21,234 bases of DNA from Bacteroidota bacterium (GTDB lineage: Bacteria; Bacteroidota; Bacteroidia; Chitinophagales; Saprospiraceae): assembly GCA_024277695.1 (NCBI GenBank), contig JAJRUR010000083.1, positions 1-21,234 of the forward strand, read 5' to 3'. A program made the translations under genes and the position numbers. The notes under the pieces were generated by a model. The model did no database searches. It saw only the letters and a list, made by a program, of their open reading frames with translations, and was not told the origin of the DNA. Shown piece after piece: positions 14,635-21,234 of this stretch (the first letter of the stretch is position 1; every line of letters starts with the position of its first letter).

Positions 14635-16326
14635 TTACATCAGATAGTACTCGGGCATAATCATCAACTGATTGATCAGATTGATGAGTTTTTCACTGAT
14701 TGTTTTGATTTTGTCCGGATCTGTGGGGTCTTCTTTCCAAATAAAATATTCTTCTGTCCATTCAAAATCGGGCAAGCCGGGGATCAAGAAGGGTTTAAGC
14801 AGCTCAATCTGTTCTTCACTCAAGGGGCGAGGATGCAAGATGCGTCCAAAGTCTGTGATGAGGTCATAGATATCTTGGGGATTGGATGTGGATTCCATAA
14901 ACTCAATGACATCAATGATCCCGGGTTCTCCGGTGGCTCCTACGACCACTTTCGTGACAAGTTGCCTCAAGGGCAAGGTAACCGAATCGATCCATATCTG
15001 ATAGTACACCGGAGATTGGTAGTAAGCTTTCCATCCGGCTACATCGGGAGGATTGAACCATTGCATTTGTATGGCAGCCGCAAACTCATAGATGTCGAGC
15101 ATCAAGCTATATCTCTCTTCGAGGTCGGTAGGGATGGATACTTTGTACTGAGAAATCAAGCTCAAAGTAAAATCCATCGGGTTTTTGATCATTCCTCCTC
15201 TTAGCTTAAAATCATAAAAATGCGCACTACCGAGTAGGGCTGAGAGCGCGGGTTGGAGCTCGTAATCATTATCTCGCAGGATCTGTGCAAGTGGCTCGAT
15301 TACATTGGTTGTGACCGTTTCGTCAATTTCATAATAGACGAACCATCTATAGAGTTCTCGTGCCAGAAATAATGCAGTGGGTGCTTGGTCAAATAAAAAA
15401 TCGATCAGTTGAATGTATTCTTCTTCGTTAGCATTTTGAAAAACTTTATTTCCAAGCCTATGCGAAAGGGTTTTTGTAGATGTATCATGCCTACCTTGTC
15501 TATATTCGCCGTAAGGCTCACCATCTTCTGTCTCTCCTGCTCCTACATCAACCCAGCCGGTCAAAATTTTTGCCAGCTCTATGACATCGAGTTCCGTATA
15601 GGTCGTATAGTCTCCATCTCCTACCTGGGGTCCCTTGTCCAGCACAAAAAGTTCCATAAGTTCACGAGCATAGTTTTCATTGGGAGCACCCTTCCGATTG
15701 CGCCGTCCATCGAGATATCGAAGCATCAGCGGATCGATGGTAATTTCTTTGATGAGCTGTTTGAAGTTACCTACCGCGTGCTTGCGCAAGGTGATATAAT
15801 TTTTGTACATATAGTTAGGCACATTAAATCCGGCTGTAGGTAGGTGGTTGTGCCAGAATAGGGTCATTTTTTCTATTATGGACATCTCATGATGAATCAT
15901 GTGATCAATCGTCCAGGCATAAAGTGATCTTCGACGGTAATTGCGTATTTGGTTGCGCAAGGCGGGATCTACTTTTGTATATACCCAAGATTCGCCTATC
16001 GGTACTCGATTGTCGAGCAAATAATTATAGTTGAGTGGTTCGTCCTCCAATGTTCGATCTGAGAGGAGCATAGCGATTGTGGCATCTAGGCCGTCATCGA
16101 CTGCTTGGAGGATTTGGTCTTGAGTAGGACCATAAATACTACGTCGCAACAGATGTGCTGCTTCATCATATCCCCAAGAGCCTGTATAGGGTTCTAAGCC
16201 TGTACTGACTGTCAGAGGGGCAGATACTTTGTCTTGAACAGCATCAAAATCGATAGAACCATCGATGTCAGTTTCCTTTAATAGGCGGTCTTTGTTGTCG
16301 AGTAGTTGACGAATTGGACTAATCAT
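14635..16326 (-). CDS. DUF1800 family protein, partner of DUF1501
   Basis: A 563-residue protein of the DUF1800 family, whose function is undescribed. Family segments are AAHLLRRSIYGPT near the N-terminus, MTLFWHNHLP, YLDGRRNRKGAPNENYARE and MELFVLDKG. I chose the ATG at 16326 (MISPIRQLL); a 14-codon extension to a TTG at 16368 reads through without adding a signal sequence. With either start there is no hydrophobic signal peptide, no Tat motif and no C-terminal sorting domain (the protein ends IMPEYYLM). The DUF1501 gene follows 46 bases downstream on the same strand, so the two form an operon. The partner carries both export signals, which suggests co-export or a cytoplasmic role for this one. 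Confidence 0.88.
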   Translation of the reverse strand: MISPIRQLLDNKDRLLKETDIDGSIDFDAVQDKVSAPLTVSTGLEPYTGSWGYDEAAHLLRRSIYGPTQDQILQAVDDGLDATIAMLLSDRTLEDEPLNYNYLLDNRVPIGESWVYTKVDPALRNQIRNYRRRSLYAWTIDHMIHHEMSIIEKMTLFWHNHLPTAGFNVPNYMYKNYITLRKHAVGNFKQLIKEITIDPLMLRYLDGRRNRKGAPNENYARELMELFVLDKGPQVGDGDYTTYTELDVIELAKILTGWVDVGAGETEDGEPYGEYRQGRHDTSTKTLSHRLGNKVFQNANEEEYIQLIDFLFDQAPTALFLARELYRWFVYYEIDETVTTNVIEPLAQILRDNDYELQPALSALLGSAHFYDFKLRGGMIKNPMDFTLSLISQYKVSIPTDLEERYSLMLDIYEFAAAIQMQWFNPPDVAGWKAYYQSPVYYQIWIDSVTLPLRQLVTKVVVGATGEPGIIDVIEFMESTSNPQDIYDLITDFGRILHPRPLSEEQIELLKPFLIPGLPDFEWTEEYFIWKEDPTDPDKIKTISEKLINLINQLMIMPEYYLM

Positions 16327-16433
16327 ATTATATACTTGTTTAAATTTTGTATGTGTCAGGGCGACCAAGTTTTTCCTTGATTGAAAAAATCCCTCGGATG
16401 CTCCGAATATTGTTTTTGTTCTTCTTGTAATGT

Positions 16434-16455
16434 TATATTTGACTTTTCAAATATA
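16434..16455. promoter_or_regulatory. Perfect 22-base inverted repeat with face-to-face -7 elements
   Basis: tatatttga-cttt-tcaaatata: 9-base perfect arms around a 4-base centre, in the divergent region between DUF1800 and lgt. Each arm contains TATATTTG, an exact TAnnTTTG -7 element, one on each strand. The plus element lies 23 bases before the lgt TTG start; the minus element would give DUF1800 a leader of about 110 bases. The inner TTTGA-N4-TCAAA also resembles a CRP/FNR-type site. A TTG at 16410-16412 lies 21 bases upstream as a possible -33. Confidence 0.48.
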
Positions 16456-16464
16456 GTAAAAATT

Positions 16465-17376
16465 TTGTATCCGGACTTTTCATATTTGTTTCATGACCTC
16501 TTTGGCAGTTCATTTGATAATGGATTTTCTGTTATTAAGACTTATGGTTTTGTACTTGTCGTTGCCTTTGGTCTCTCAGGTCGTGTACTTTTTTTGGAAT
16601 TGGGCAGGATGTACCGCCGTGAGATATTGGCTCGATCGAGACGTAATGGGATGCTTCCGCAAGACCATGTACTTCCGATTTTGGTCATAGCTGCCGTAAG
16701 TGGCGTACTGGGGGCTAGGATTCTTTCTATATTAGAATCTCCTTCGGCTTTTTTTGCCCATCCTCTGCGCGTATTTTTTGTGACGGGCGGCATGACTTTT
16801 TATGGTGGATTTATATTGGCGGCGATAAGTATCTATGTTTATTTGGTCTGGCATCGAGTGAATATTTTTCGCTTTTTGGATGCTGCAGCACCTGCTTTGT
16901 TTGTGGGTTATGGAGTAGGTCGTTTAGCCTGTCACTTTTCGGGAGATGGGGATTGGGGTGTACCCAATGACTGGACAAAACCGTTTTTTTTGCCGGATTG
17001 GTTATGGGCCTATGATTATCCGCACAATATCGCTCAGCGAGGGATCTTGATGCCGGACTGCTCGGCCAAGTACTGTCACGTACTCCCATCCGGAGTGTTT
17101 CCAAGCTCTGTATATGAATTTTTGATGGCTATGGCCTTTTTTTTACTGCTTTGGTCCTTGCGTAAGCATGTCAAAACCCCCGGTGTGTTATTTGCCGGAT
17201 TTTTACTTTTAAATGGTTTGGCTCGTTTTCTGATAGAGTTTGTCCGCGTCAATGCACACTACACTTTTTTGGGAGTAAATTTGTCTTTGTCACAATATAT
17301 TGCACTTGGCTTGGTCGGGGCAGGTCTGATCTTGTGGATATGGCTTGTGTTGAAAAAAAGCTATCAAGAAGCATGA
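16465..17376 (+). CDS. lgt: Prolipoprotein diacylglyceryl transferase
   Basis: A 303-residue inner-membrane enzyme that moves diacylglycerol from phosphatidylglycerol to the lipobox cysteine of prolipoproteins, the first step of lipoprotein maturation. About seven membrane helices are visible. Key family segments are GVGRLACHFSGDGDWG (150-165; Arg153 matches E. coli Arg143), PSSVYEF (213-219) and GLARFLIEFVR (251-261). In GGMTFYGG (108-115) a tyrosine stands where E. coli has His103. I chose the TTG at 16465 because the protein then begins YPDFSYLF, as Bacteroidota Lgt proteins do, and because upstream starts overlap the promoter-like palindrome; an in-frame TTG at 16381 is less likely. A roughly 40-residue insert (168-207) follows the Arg153 segment. 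Confidence 0.88.
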   Translation: MYPDFSYLFHDLFGSSFDNGFSVIKTYGFVLVVAFGLSGRVLFLELGRMYRREILARSRRNGMLPQDHVLPILVIAAVSGVLGARILSILESPSAFFAHPLRVFFVTGGMTFYGGFILAAISIYVYLVWHRVNIFRFLDAAAPALFVGYGVGRLACHFSGDGDWGVPNDWTKPFFLPDWLWAYDYPHNIAQRGILMPDCSAKYCHVLPSGVFPSSVYEFLMAMAFFLLLWSLRKHVKTPGVLFAGFLLLNGLARFLIEFVRVNAHYTFLGVNLSLSQYIALGLVGAGLILWIWLVLKKSYQEA

Positions 17377-17478
17377 GCGTACATCAGAGAATATTTCGTC
17401 CGACCTTATTAAAATTAAATATAGCTATTATAATCAAAATTGATGATATGTATCAGTCATAAAGATAGGGATATTGAT

Positions 17479-17486
17479 TAGATTTG
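17479..17486 (+). promoter_or_regulatory. Candidate -7 element (TAGATTTG) of the sdh operon
   Basis: An exact TAnnTTTG match, with the same core TTAGATTTGT as the element before the DUF6089 gene. It is 87 bases upstream of sdhC, predicting a leader of about 80 bases. No matching -33 TTTG was found at standard spacing. Confidence 0.35.
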
Positions 17487-17573
17487 TCGTCAGATATTTA
17501 TTACTGTGCACTAGCTCATCTATAAGTAAATAATATTTTGAACTACAGCACTTTACAATAAAAACTCGAAATC

Positions 17574-18224
17574 ATGAAATGGTTTATCCAATTTTTAAAA
17601 TCATCTATAGGTCGCAAACTGGTGATGAGTCTGACAGGATTATTTTTGATTACTTTTCTAGTCATTCATCTCATCGGCAATTTTCAACTCCTCATCAGTG
17701 AGCATAACTTTACTTCTTTTGTAGAGTTTATGGAAAATAATCCTCTAATCAAAATCATGGCTTGGGTGCTTTATGCCGGATTTTTGATACACATCATACA
17801 AGGCTTGCTCGTATGGAAAGATAATCGAAAGAGCTCTGGAGGCAATTATGCCGGATCCGGGTCAAAAGATGTGACTTGGGCTTCCAAAAATATGGGTATC
17901 CTCGGGCTATTGATTTTGGCCTTTTTGATCATCCATCTGCTCGATTTCTTTTATGAACTCAAGATAACGCACGAAATATCTGATGCTCAGCTCTATGATG
18001 AAGTGATCGAAGCATTTAAGCAGCCACTCTATGTCATCATTTATGTCATAGGGATGATTGTGCTTGCCTTTCATTTATGGCATGGCTTCCAGAGTGCTTT
18101 TCAGACCTTAGGACTCCGTCACCCTAAATACACTCCGTTGATTCGGTTCTTAGGCAAAGTATATGCTATTCTGATTCCGGCACTTTTTGCTCTTATACCT
18201 ATATATGTGTACTTTTTTGTGTAA
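17574..18224 (+). CDS. sdhC: Succinate dehydrogenase cytochrome b subunit, type B
   Basis: A 216-residue diheme membrane anchor of complex II. Five membrane helices are visible at about 17-40, 60-80, 106-128, 150-171 and 192-214, as in the single-anchor Bacillus and Wolinella enzymes rather than the two-subunit anchor of E. coli. Histidines fall in helices I-IV at 32, 73, 121 and 167, matching the four heme-ligand positions of type B cytochromes. It carries two hemes and passes electrons from the iron-sulfur subunit to the quinone, most likely menaquinone in this phylum. It is the first gene of sdhCAB; sdhA begins 22 bases after its stop. Confidence 0.92.
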   Translation: MKWFIQFLKSSIGRKLVMSLTGLFLITFLVIHLIGNFQLLISEHNFTSFVEFMENNPLIKIMAWVLYAGFLIHIIQGLLVWKDNRKSSGGNYAGSGSKDVTWASKNMGILGLLILAFLIIHLLDFFYELKITHEISDAQLYDEVIEAFKQPLYVIIYVIGMIVLAFHLWHGFQSAFQTLGLRHPKYTPLIRFLGKVYAILIPALFALIPIYVYFFV

Positions 18225-18246
18225 TAACTTTCAAATCCATCTCATC

Positions 18247-20247
18247 ATGAACTTTAACAGCAATACACCACCCGGACCTCTCAAAGACAAATGGAGTGCT
18301 TATCGTGGTACGATGCACTTAGTAGCACCGAATAACAAGCGCAATATAGAAGTTATCGTCGTCGGAACCGGCCTCGCAGGTGCATCTGCAGCAGCTTCTC
18401 TGGGAGAGCTTGGTTATCAAGTCAAATGCTTTACGTTTCATGACTCTCCAAGGCGAGCTCACAGTATTGCCGCTCAAGGCGGTATCAATGCAGCAAAAAA
18501 TTATCAAAACGACGGGGACAGTACGTATCGTCTTTTCTATGATACGATCAAAGGGGGAGATTACCGCTCCCGCGAATCCAATGTCTATCGGCTTGCTGAA
18601 GTCAGTACAGAAATTATAGATCAGTGTGTGGCACAGGGAGTCCCTTTTGCCAGAGAGTATGGTGGATTACTCGCTAATCGCTCTTTTGGAGGTGTCCAAG
18701 TTTCCAGAACTTTTTATGCCCGCGGACAGACCGGGCAGCAGTTACTGATCGGTGCATATCAAGCACTCAGCAGACAGATAGCTGCAGGTACTGTCACGAT
18801 GTACCATCGTCATGAAATGCTGGAGTTGGTCACGATGGATGGAAAAGCTCGAGGCATCATAGCTAGAAATTTGCTCACCGGCGAACTCCAACGCTTTGGA
18901 GCTCACTGCGTGGTACTAGCTACCGGAGGTTATGGTAATGTGTTTTATCTGTCCACCAATGCTATGGCTTGTAACGTAACAGCTGCATGGCGCACCGTCA
19001 AAAAAGGTGCATTTATGGCAAATCCCTGCTACTGCCAGATACACCCAACCTGCATACCGGTATCCGGAGACTATCAGTCCAAACTTACCCTGATGTCCGA
19101 ATCACTCCGCAATGACGGACGCGTCTGGGTACCACTCAAAATGGATGATGTAGCAGCCATACGGCAAGGCAGAAAAAAACCTATGGAGATCCCCGAAGAA
19201 GATAGAGACTATTATCTCGAACGCAGATATCCTGCATTTGGAAATCTAGTCCCGCGAGATGTGGCCTCACGTGCAGCCAAAGTAGCCTGCGACGAAGGAA
19301 AGGGAGTCAATGCTACCGGATTGGCTGTCTTTTTGGATTTTGCTTCTGCCATTGAGCGTTATGGACGTTCGCAGGCACACTCTTTGGGTATGGATAACCC
19401 TGATCAAGAAACTATCACAAAACTAGGCGAACAGATCATCGAAAAAAAATATGGCAATCTGTTTGAAATGTATGAAAAAATCACCGGAGATAATCCCTAC
19501 AAAACTCCAATGAAAATCTATCCTGCTGTACACTATACCATGGGTGGCCTTTGGGTAGATTACAATCTCCAGACCAATATCCCCGGACTTTTTGCCCTCG
19601 GCGAATGCAACTTTTCAGATCACGGCGCAAATCGATTAGGGGCATCAGCTCTAATGCAAGGACTGGCGGATGGATATTTTGTCATCCCATATACGATCGG
19701 ACAGTTCTTGTCCGAAGAGATCCGTACTCCAAAAATACAAACATCCGATGCTGCATTTGAGCAAGCAGAGCGAGCCACTAAAGAGCGCCTAGAGCGACTG
19801 CTGTCTATAAAAGGTAATACATCTGTAGAACAGTTTCATAAAGAACTCGGACAGATCATGTGGGAGTATGCCGGGATGTCTCGAAATGCAGAAGGTCTCC
19901 GAAAAGGTCGTACCCTCATCCGTAAACTGCGTGAAAAGTTTTGGAGCGATGTCTATGTGCCGGGCAGTATGACAGAGTTTAACCCTGAACTCGAAAAAGC
20001 CGGACGCGTGGCTGACTTTCTCGAACTCGGAGAGCTCCTCATGGTAGATGCACTAGACCGTAACGAAAGTTGTGGAGGGCATTTTCGTGAAGAGTATCAA
20101 ACAGAAGGAGGCGAAGCACTGAGGCGCGACGATCTCTATGCGTATGTTTCTGCTTGGGAATGGCAAGATACAGAACAAGAACCTGTACTACATAAAGAAG
20201 AACTGGAATTTAAGGACGTAGAACTCAAGACCCGAAGTTATAAATAG
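18247..20247 (+). CDS. sdhA: Succinate dehydrogenase/fumarate reductase flavoprotein subunit
   Basis: A 666-residue catalytic subunit that oxidises succinate to fumarate with covalently bound FAD. Visible features are the dinucleotide fold GTGLAG (40-45), the flavinylated His72 in RAHSIAAQGGINAAKN, substrate-binding His266 in QIHPT, the catalytic Arg337 in VPRDVASR, and HGANRLGASALMQGL in the FAD-binding C-terminal part. I chose the ATG at 18247 because the in-frame ATG at 18187 lies inside sdhC and adds 20 residues unlike the family. The sequence is of the long type common in Bacteroidota complex II. It is flanked closely by sdhC (22 bases) and sdhB (27 bases) in one operon. Direction in vivo (succinate oxidation or fumarate reduction) cannot be read from sequence. 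Confidence 0.96.
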   Translation: MNFNSNTPPGPLKDKWSAYRGTMHLVAPNNKRNIEVIVVGTGLAGASAAASLGELGYQVKCFTFHDSPRRAHSIAAQGGINAAKNYQNDGDSTYRLFYDTIKGGDYRSRESNVYRLAEVSTEIIDQCVAQGVPFAREYGGLLANRSFGGVQVSRTFYARGQTGQQLLIGAYQALSRQIAAGTVTMYHRHEMLELVTMDGKARGIIARNLLTGELQRFGAHCVVLATGGYGNVFYLSTNAMACNVTAAWRTVKKGAFMANPCYCQIHPTCIPVSGDYQSKLTLMSESLRNDGRVWVPLKMDDVAAIRQGRKKPMEIPEEDRDYYLERRYPAFGNLVPRDVASRAAKVACDEGKGVNATGLAVFLDFASAIERYGRSQAHSLGMDNPDQETITKLGEQIIEKKYGNLFEMYEKITGDNPYKTPMKIYPAVHYTMGGLWVDYNLQTNIPGLFALGECNFSDHGANRLGASALMQGLADGYFVIPYTIGQFLSEEIRTPKIQTSDAAFEQAERATKERLERLLSIKGNTSVEQFHKELGQIMWEYAGMSRNAEGLRKGRTLIRKLREKFWSDVYVPGSMTEFNPELEKAGRVADFLELGELLMVDALDRNESCGGHFREEYQTEGGEALRRDDLYAYVSAWEWQDTEQEPVLHKEELEFKDVELKTRSYK

Positions 20248-20274
20248 ATCACCATAAAAAAAATTAAGTATCCA

Positions 20275-21021
20275 ATGAAACTTACACTCAAAGTCTGGAG
20301 ACAAAAAGATAACAAGACCAAAGGCAAATTTGAAAGCTATCAAATCGAAGCTAATGAACATATGTCTTTTCTCGAAATGATCGATGTGCTCAATCAAGAG
20401 CTCATAGAACAAAAAAAAGATCCTGTGGCCTTTGACCATGACTGTCGCGAAGGTATCTGCGGTGCTTGCAGCATGGTGATCAATGGTCGACCACATGGTC
20501 CCAATACGGGTACGACGACCTGCCAATTGCATATGCGCTTCTTTAGAGAAGGAGATACGATTACCGTAGAGCCCTGGCGAGCCAAAGGATTTCCGGTGAT
20601 CAAAGATCTGGTCGTGGACAGAACAGCCTTTGATCGCATCATACAAGCCGGAGGATTTATTTCCGTAAATACCGGTCAAGCTCCGGACGGCAATGCAATC
20701 CCAATCGAGCAATCCGCTGCTTCGTCTGCGATGGATGCGGCAGCCTGTATAGGCTGTGGTGCCTGTGTGGCGGCGTGTCCCAATGGAGCTGCTATGCTCT
20801 TTACAGCTGCCAAAGTAGCCCACCTCAATCGCCTCCCACAAGGCAAGGTCGAAAACCAACGAAGAGTACAGCGCATGGTAGCCCAGATGGACAAAGAAGG
20901 CTTCGGAATGTGCTCCAATATAGGAGCCTGTGAGGCAGAATGTCCCAAAGAAATACAACTCGATGTCATCGCCGAGCTCAATAGGTCTTATCTCAGTTCG
21001 ATTTTTGGCTCAGCTGTATAA
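20275..21021 (+). CDS. sdhB: Succinate dehydrogenase/fumarate reductase iron-sulfur subunit
   Basis: A 248-residue electron-transfer subunit linking the flavoprotein to the membrane cytochrome. The N-terminal ferredoxin domain carries the [2Fe-2S] ligands Cys57, Cys62, Cys65 and Cys83. The C-terminal domain carries a [4Fe-4S] set (Cys158, Cys161, Cys164, Cys223) and a [3Fe-4S] set (Cys168, Cys213, Cys219), in the segments CIGCGACVAACPNG and CSNIGACEAECPKE. All ligands are present and the length is normal. It is the last gene of sdhCAB and no further gene follows within the window. Confidence 0.96.
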   Translation: MKLTLKVWRQKDNKTKGKFESYQIEANEHMSFLEMIDVLNQELIEQKKDPVAFDHDCREGICGACSMVINGRPHGPNTGTTTCQLHMRFFREGDTITVEPWRAKGFPVIKDLVVDRTAFDRIIQAGGFISVNTGQAPDGNAIPIEQSAASSAMDAAACIGCGACVAACPNGAAMLFTAAKVAHLNRLPQGKVENQRRVQRMVAQMDKEGFGMCSNIGACEAECPKEIQLDVIAELNRSYLSSIFGSAV

Positions 21022-21181
21022 GTATCCATATAAATTTGATTTTACTGTATATTTCATTACTCCAGTTTCGGTAGTTACAAAATAGAAAAAAAGGGAGTTA
21101 TGTGAGCTATAATTAACTGAACTTCAGTGCATTGTAGGGACGAACAAAAAAGCATCTCTCCATGCAATATACAAATAACTT

Positions 21182-21204
21182 CAAAGTCACCACTGGCTAC
21201 TTTG
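21182..21204 (+). terminator. Candidate terminator downstream of sdhB
   Basis: caaagt pairs with actttg (6 bases), with a 2x2 internal loop and a cc/gg closing pair around the loop act, followed by tatcttttt. It lies 160 bases past the sdhB stop codon in a 213-base stretch with no other recognised feature. It could instead belong to a gene beyond the window. Confidence 0.3.
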
Positions 21205-21234
21205 TATCTTTTTGACCAACTCAACAAGTTTTTA

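Noticed and set aside
15409..15843. 144-codon plus-strand reading frame
   Set aside because: Antisense to DUF1800 with no start context or recognisable domain.
16327..16368. TTG-initiated 14-codon extension of DUF1800
   Set aside because: Rare start codon, no added signal peptide, and a good ATG follows at 16326.
18187..18246. Upstream in-frame extension of sdhA
   Set aside because: Lies in the end of sdhC and the spacer and encodes residues unlike any SdhA N-terminus; the ATG at 18247 is preferred.
20188..20958. 256-codon minus-strand reading frame
   Set aside because: Antisense to sdhB and the end of sdhA; cysteine ligands and spacing prove the plus-strand genes, and the antisense product is not protein-like.
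21121..21145. Fragment gtgcattgtagggacgaac as a copy of the left-edge repeat
   Set aside because: Similarity is limited to gtagg and a few bases and there is no stem; too weak to call.

Overview
The window looks like a chromosomal segment from a Bacteroidota bacterium, most likely of the Saprospiria/Chitinophagia type. The indicators are a DUF6089 outer-membrane barrel, a type IX secretion (T9SS) C-terminal sorting domain on a DUF1501 protein, the DUF1501/DUF1800 pair, a LytS-type 7TM histidine kinase, a type B succinate dehydrogenase ordered sdhC-sdhA-sdhB, TAnnTTTG promoter elements, and the lack of Shine-Dalgarno sequences. The assignment is by gene content only; no database search was run.

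Layout. Positions 1-170 hold short palindromic intergenic repeats. 286-1700 (minus) is a two-gene DNA-damage unit: a LexA-like self-cleaving repressor whose stop codon overlaps the start of an AlkD-type alkylpurine DNA glycosylase. 1770-3023 (minus) is an orphan MacB/FtsX-family ABC permease, and 3237-4538 (minus) a mitochondrial-type sulfide:quinone oxidoreductase (SQR) with a long inverted repeat upstream. 4783-5619 (plus) is a DUF6089 barrel. A family 2 glycosyltransferase (minus) and a PaaE-like flavin/[2Fe-2S] reductase (plus) are divergent over 5741-7664. After a 363-base AT-rich gap come a methyltransferase and an O-antigen ligase-like protein (8028-10065, plus). 10114-12947 (minus) holds a membrane protein with a TPR-like segment followed by a LytS-type kinase. 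13032-16326 (minus) is the DUF1800-DUF1501 pair, divergent from lgt (plus, TTG start). The window ends with sdhCAB (17574-21021, plus).

How the genes relate. SQR and the succinate dehydrogenase both feed electrons to the quinone pool, probably menaquinone. The glycosyltransferase, methyltransferase and ligase-like protein belong to surface glycan assembly. DUF6089, Lgt and the DUF1501/1800 pair concern the cell envelope. No mobile element, CRISPR array, tRNA or rRNA was seen; this is mostly ordinary chromosomal sequence.

The most interesting signals are: (1) the asymmetric export signals of the DUF1501/DUF1800 pair, where one partner has a Tat-like signal plus a T9SS domain and the other has neither; (2) the damage-regulator/AlkD pair with overlapping codons, in which every diagnostic residue is present; and (3) a set of strong intergenic palindromes that no annotated feature explains, especially at 4582-4613 and 16434-16455.
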